NCBI GenBank assembly: GCA_031268395.1
Contig: JAIRXI010000148.1
Coordinates: 1 to 7,114, forward strand
Length of the DNA stretch: 7,114 nt
From: Tannerella sp.
GTDB lineage: Bacteria > Bacteroidota > Bacteroidia > Bacteroidales > Tannerellaceae
Direction of reading: 5' to 3'
A model generated the notes under the pieces. It had not been told where the DNA came from. It saw nothing but the letters and a program-made list of their open reading frames with translations, and made no database searches. The translations under genes and the position numbers were made by a program. Below, in pieces: positions 6,369 to 7,114 of this stretch (the first letter of the stretch is position 1; the number at the start of each line of letters is the position of its first letter).

Positions 6369-6770
6369 ATGCAATATTTGTTAGATACCAATATCTGCGT
6401 TTTTTTCTTTCGCGACAAATTCAACATACCTGACGCTCTCAGGGCAAAAGGACCCGAAAATTGTTGCGTTTCGGAAATTACGGTGGCAGAACTCCGCTAT
6501 GGGGCAGAGAACAGTGCAAATCCTCAAAAACACCATCAACTGCTAGACATATTCCTGCAACGGATAGCGACCATTCCCATTACGGACAGCATTCGTGCGT
6601 ATGCCAAAGAGAAAGTCCGGCTGAAAAAAGCAGGTACGCCTGTCCATGATGAGTTTGACCTCTTGATAGGCGCTTCTGCCATACACAACAGGCTGACGCT
6701 TGTCACGGACAATCTGAAAGATTTCAAACACTTTTCCGGTATTAATGTTGAAAACTGGACAAAAAGATGA
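6369..6770 (+). CDS. vapC: VapC-type PIN-domain ribonuclease toxin, 133 aa
   Basis: A textbook PIN domain. It opens with MQYLLDTNICVF, placing acidic Asp6 in the DTN motif, followed by Glu41 in SEITVAELRYG, Asp97 in FDLLIGASA and Asp114 in LTLVTDNLKDF. These are the four metal-binding acidic positions of VapC toxins. The end GINVENW is also typical. The protein is expected to be a magnesium-dependent endoribonuclease, often cutting tRNA or rRNA, that stops growth when its antitoxin is lost. The ATG at 6369 is selected over the in-frame upstream starts because it gives the canonical N-terminus and standard length; the earlier starts would overlap the antitoxin gene. All catalytic residues are present, so the toxin looks intact. 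The pair is AT-richer than the metabolic genes and is bracketed by two copies of one palindromic repeat, which fits a mobile addiction module. Confidence 0.93.
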   Translation: MQYLLDTNICVFFFRDKFNIPDALRAKGPENCCVSEITVAELRYGAENSANPQKHHQLLDIFLQRIATIPITDSIRAYAKEKVRLKKAGTPVHDEFDLLIGASAIHNRLTLVTDNLKDFKHFSGINVENWTKR

Positions 6771-6851
6771 TTCTCATTTGCCCTCATTTCTCTATCACCA
6801 TCCGCCTGTTACAACGATATGAGTAAAAAATACACAATCAACTATCGGCAC

Positions 6852-6864
6852 GGGCTGCAAGCCC
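6852..6864. repeat. Small hairpin GGGCT-GCA-AGCCC
   Basis: A perfect 5-bp stem with a 3-nt loop, in the intergenic region 82 bp after the toxin stop and just upstream of the second copy of the palindromic repeat. It is too short to have a confident role and is not followed by T residues. Confidence 0.4.
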
Positions 6865-6885
6865 ACGTCGGCGGGATAAAAATGG

Positions 6886-6940
6886 CGAACATATCAACGG
6901 CGGACACGCAGGGGTAAAAATTTTTCGCCCCTGCCTTTTT
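6886..6940 (+). terminator. Palindromic repeat copy 2, likely Rho-independent terminator for vapBC
   Basis: Bases 6886-6934 repeat 5958-6007 almost exactly, with one base missing and a few changes. Here the right arm is shortened. GCAGGGG (6908-6914) pairs with CCCCTGC (6928-6934), and the intervening AAAAATTTTT (6916-6925) can pair on itself. The hairpin is followed directly by CTTTTT (6935-6940). A GC stem followed by a T-run is the classic terminator shape for plus-strand transcripts coming from the toxin gene. Confidence 0.65.
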
Positions 6941-6997
6941 CGTCCCCTCCAAATTTCGGAAACAAATCATACCCTTGCCAAATGAAATAAGTACTGG

Positions 6998-7114
6998 TCA
7001 TTCTTCATCCCGCCCATTTATCCGTTTCCAGAAATCGTCTTTTTGTAATGCCCTGTCCATATACGCCCTTAATTCCTCAAAACTCATATCTTTTGTTTCG
7101 GCGTATATTTTTGC
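6998..7114 (-). CDS. C-terminal end of a small acidic protein, possible antitoxin (partial)
   Basis: On the minus strand the frame is open from the window edge to a TGA (6998-7000 on the plus strand), giving the last 38 residues. It begins AKIYAETKDMSFEELRAYMD and ends in KRINGRDEE. It is strongly charged and predicted helical. The KDMSFEELRAYMDRALQKDD pattern resembles the C-terminal tails of small Bacteroidetes antitoxins encoded ahead of PIN or RelE toxins, but this is recall, not a search. The upstream part of the gene lies beyond the window. It converges with vapC, leaving about 227 bp between the two stops. Confidence 0.6.
   Translation of the reverse strand, partial: AKIYAETKDMSFEELRAYMDRALQKDDFWKRINGRDEE

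Overview
The window looks like a chromosome segment of a fairly GC-rich member of the Bacteroidales. The evidence is: Bacteroidetes-type promoters (TAnnTTTG at the -7 position with a TTG-like -33 element) in front of two genes; AT-rich leaders without clear Shine-Dalgarno sequences; tandem two-module FtsX/MacB-like permeases of about 800 residues; and dispersed intergenic palindromes. The genus cannot be fixed from this sequence.

Layout. (1) Positions 1-3473 hold the end of one FtsX/MacB-type ABC permease and a complete 802-residue paralogue, both on the plus strand and both ending in the same ENPADV(I/V)K tail. They are separated by an unusually long gap (381-1064). The gap contains a palindromic element (412-507), a 21-bp tandem repeat array (713-838) that is nearly its own reverse complement, and a second partial copy of the palindrome just before the next gene. 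(2) Positions 3505-5925 hold a promoter and three closely spaced plus-strand genes: a short-chain dehydrogenase resembling the mannonate/fructuronate oxidoreductase type, a PfkB-family sugar kinase resembling 2-keto-3-deoxygluconate kinase, and a small VOC-fold protein that is visibly AT-richer. The first two fit hexuronate catabolism (fructuronate to mannonate, then 2-keto-3-deoxygluconate to its 6-phosphate). The mannonate dehydratase that would connect them is not in the window. (3) Positions 6044-6770 hold a VapBC-type toxin-antitoxin pair with its own promoter. It is bracketed by two direct copies of a palindromic repeat (5958-6022 and 6886-6934), the second of which looks like a Rho-independent terminator. 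(4) At the right edge, on the minus strand, is the C-terminal end of a small acidic protein that may be another antitoxin.

No clearly new multi-gene system is visible. The most unusual object is the self-complementary 21-bp array between the permeases. It leaves long open frames on both strands, and these encode similar seven-residue repeats.
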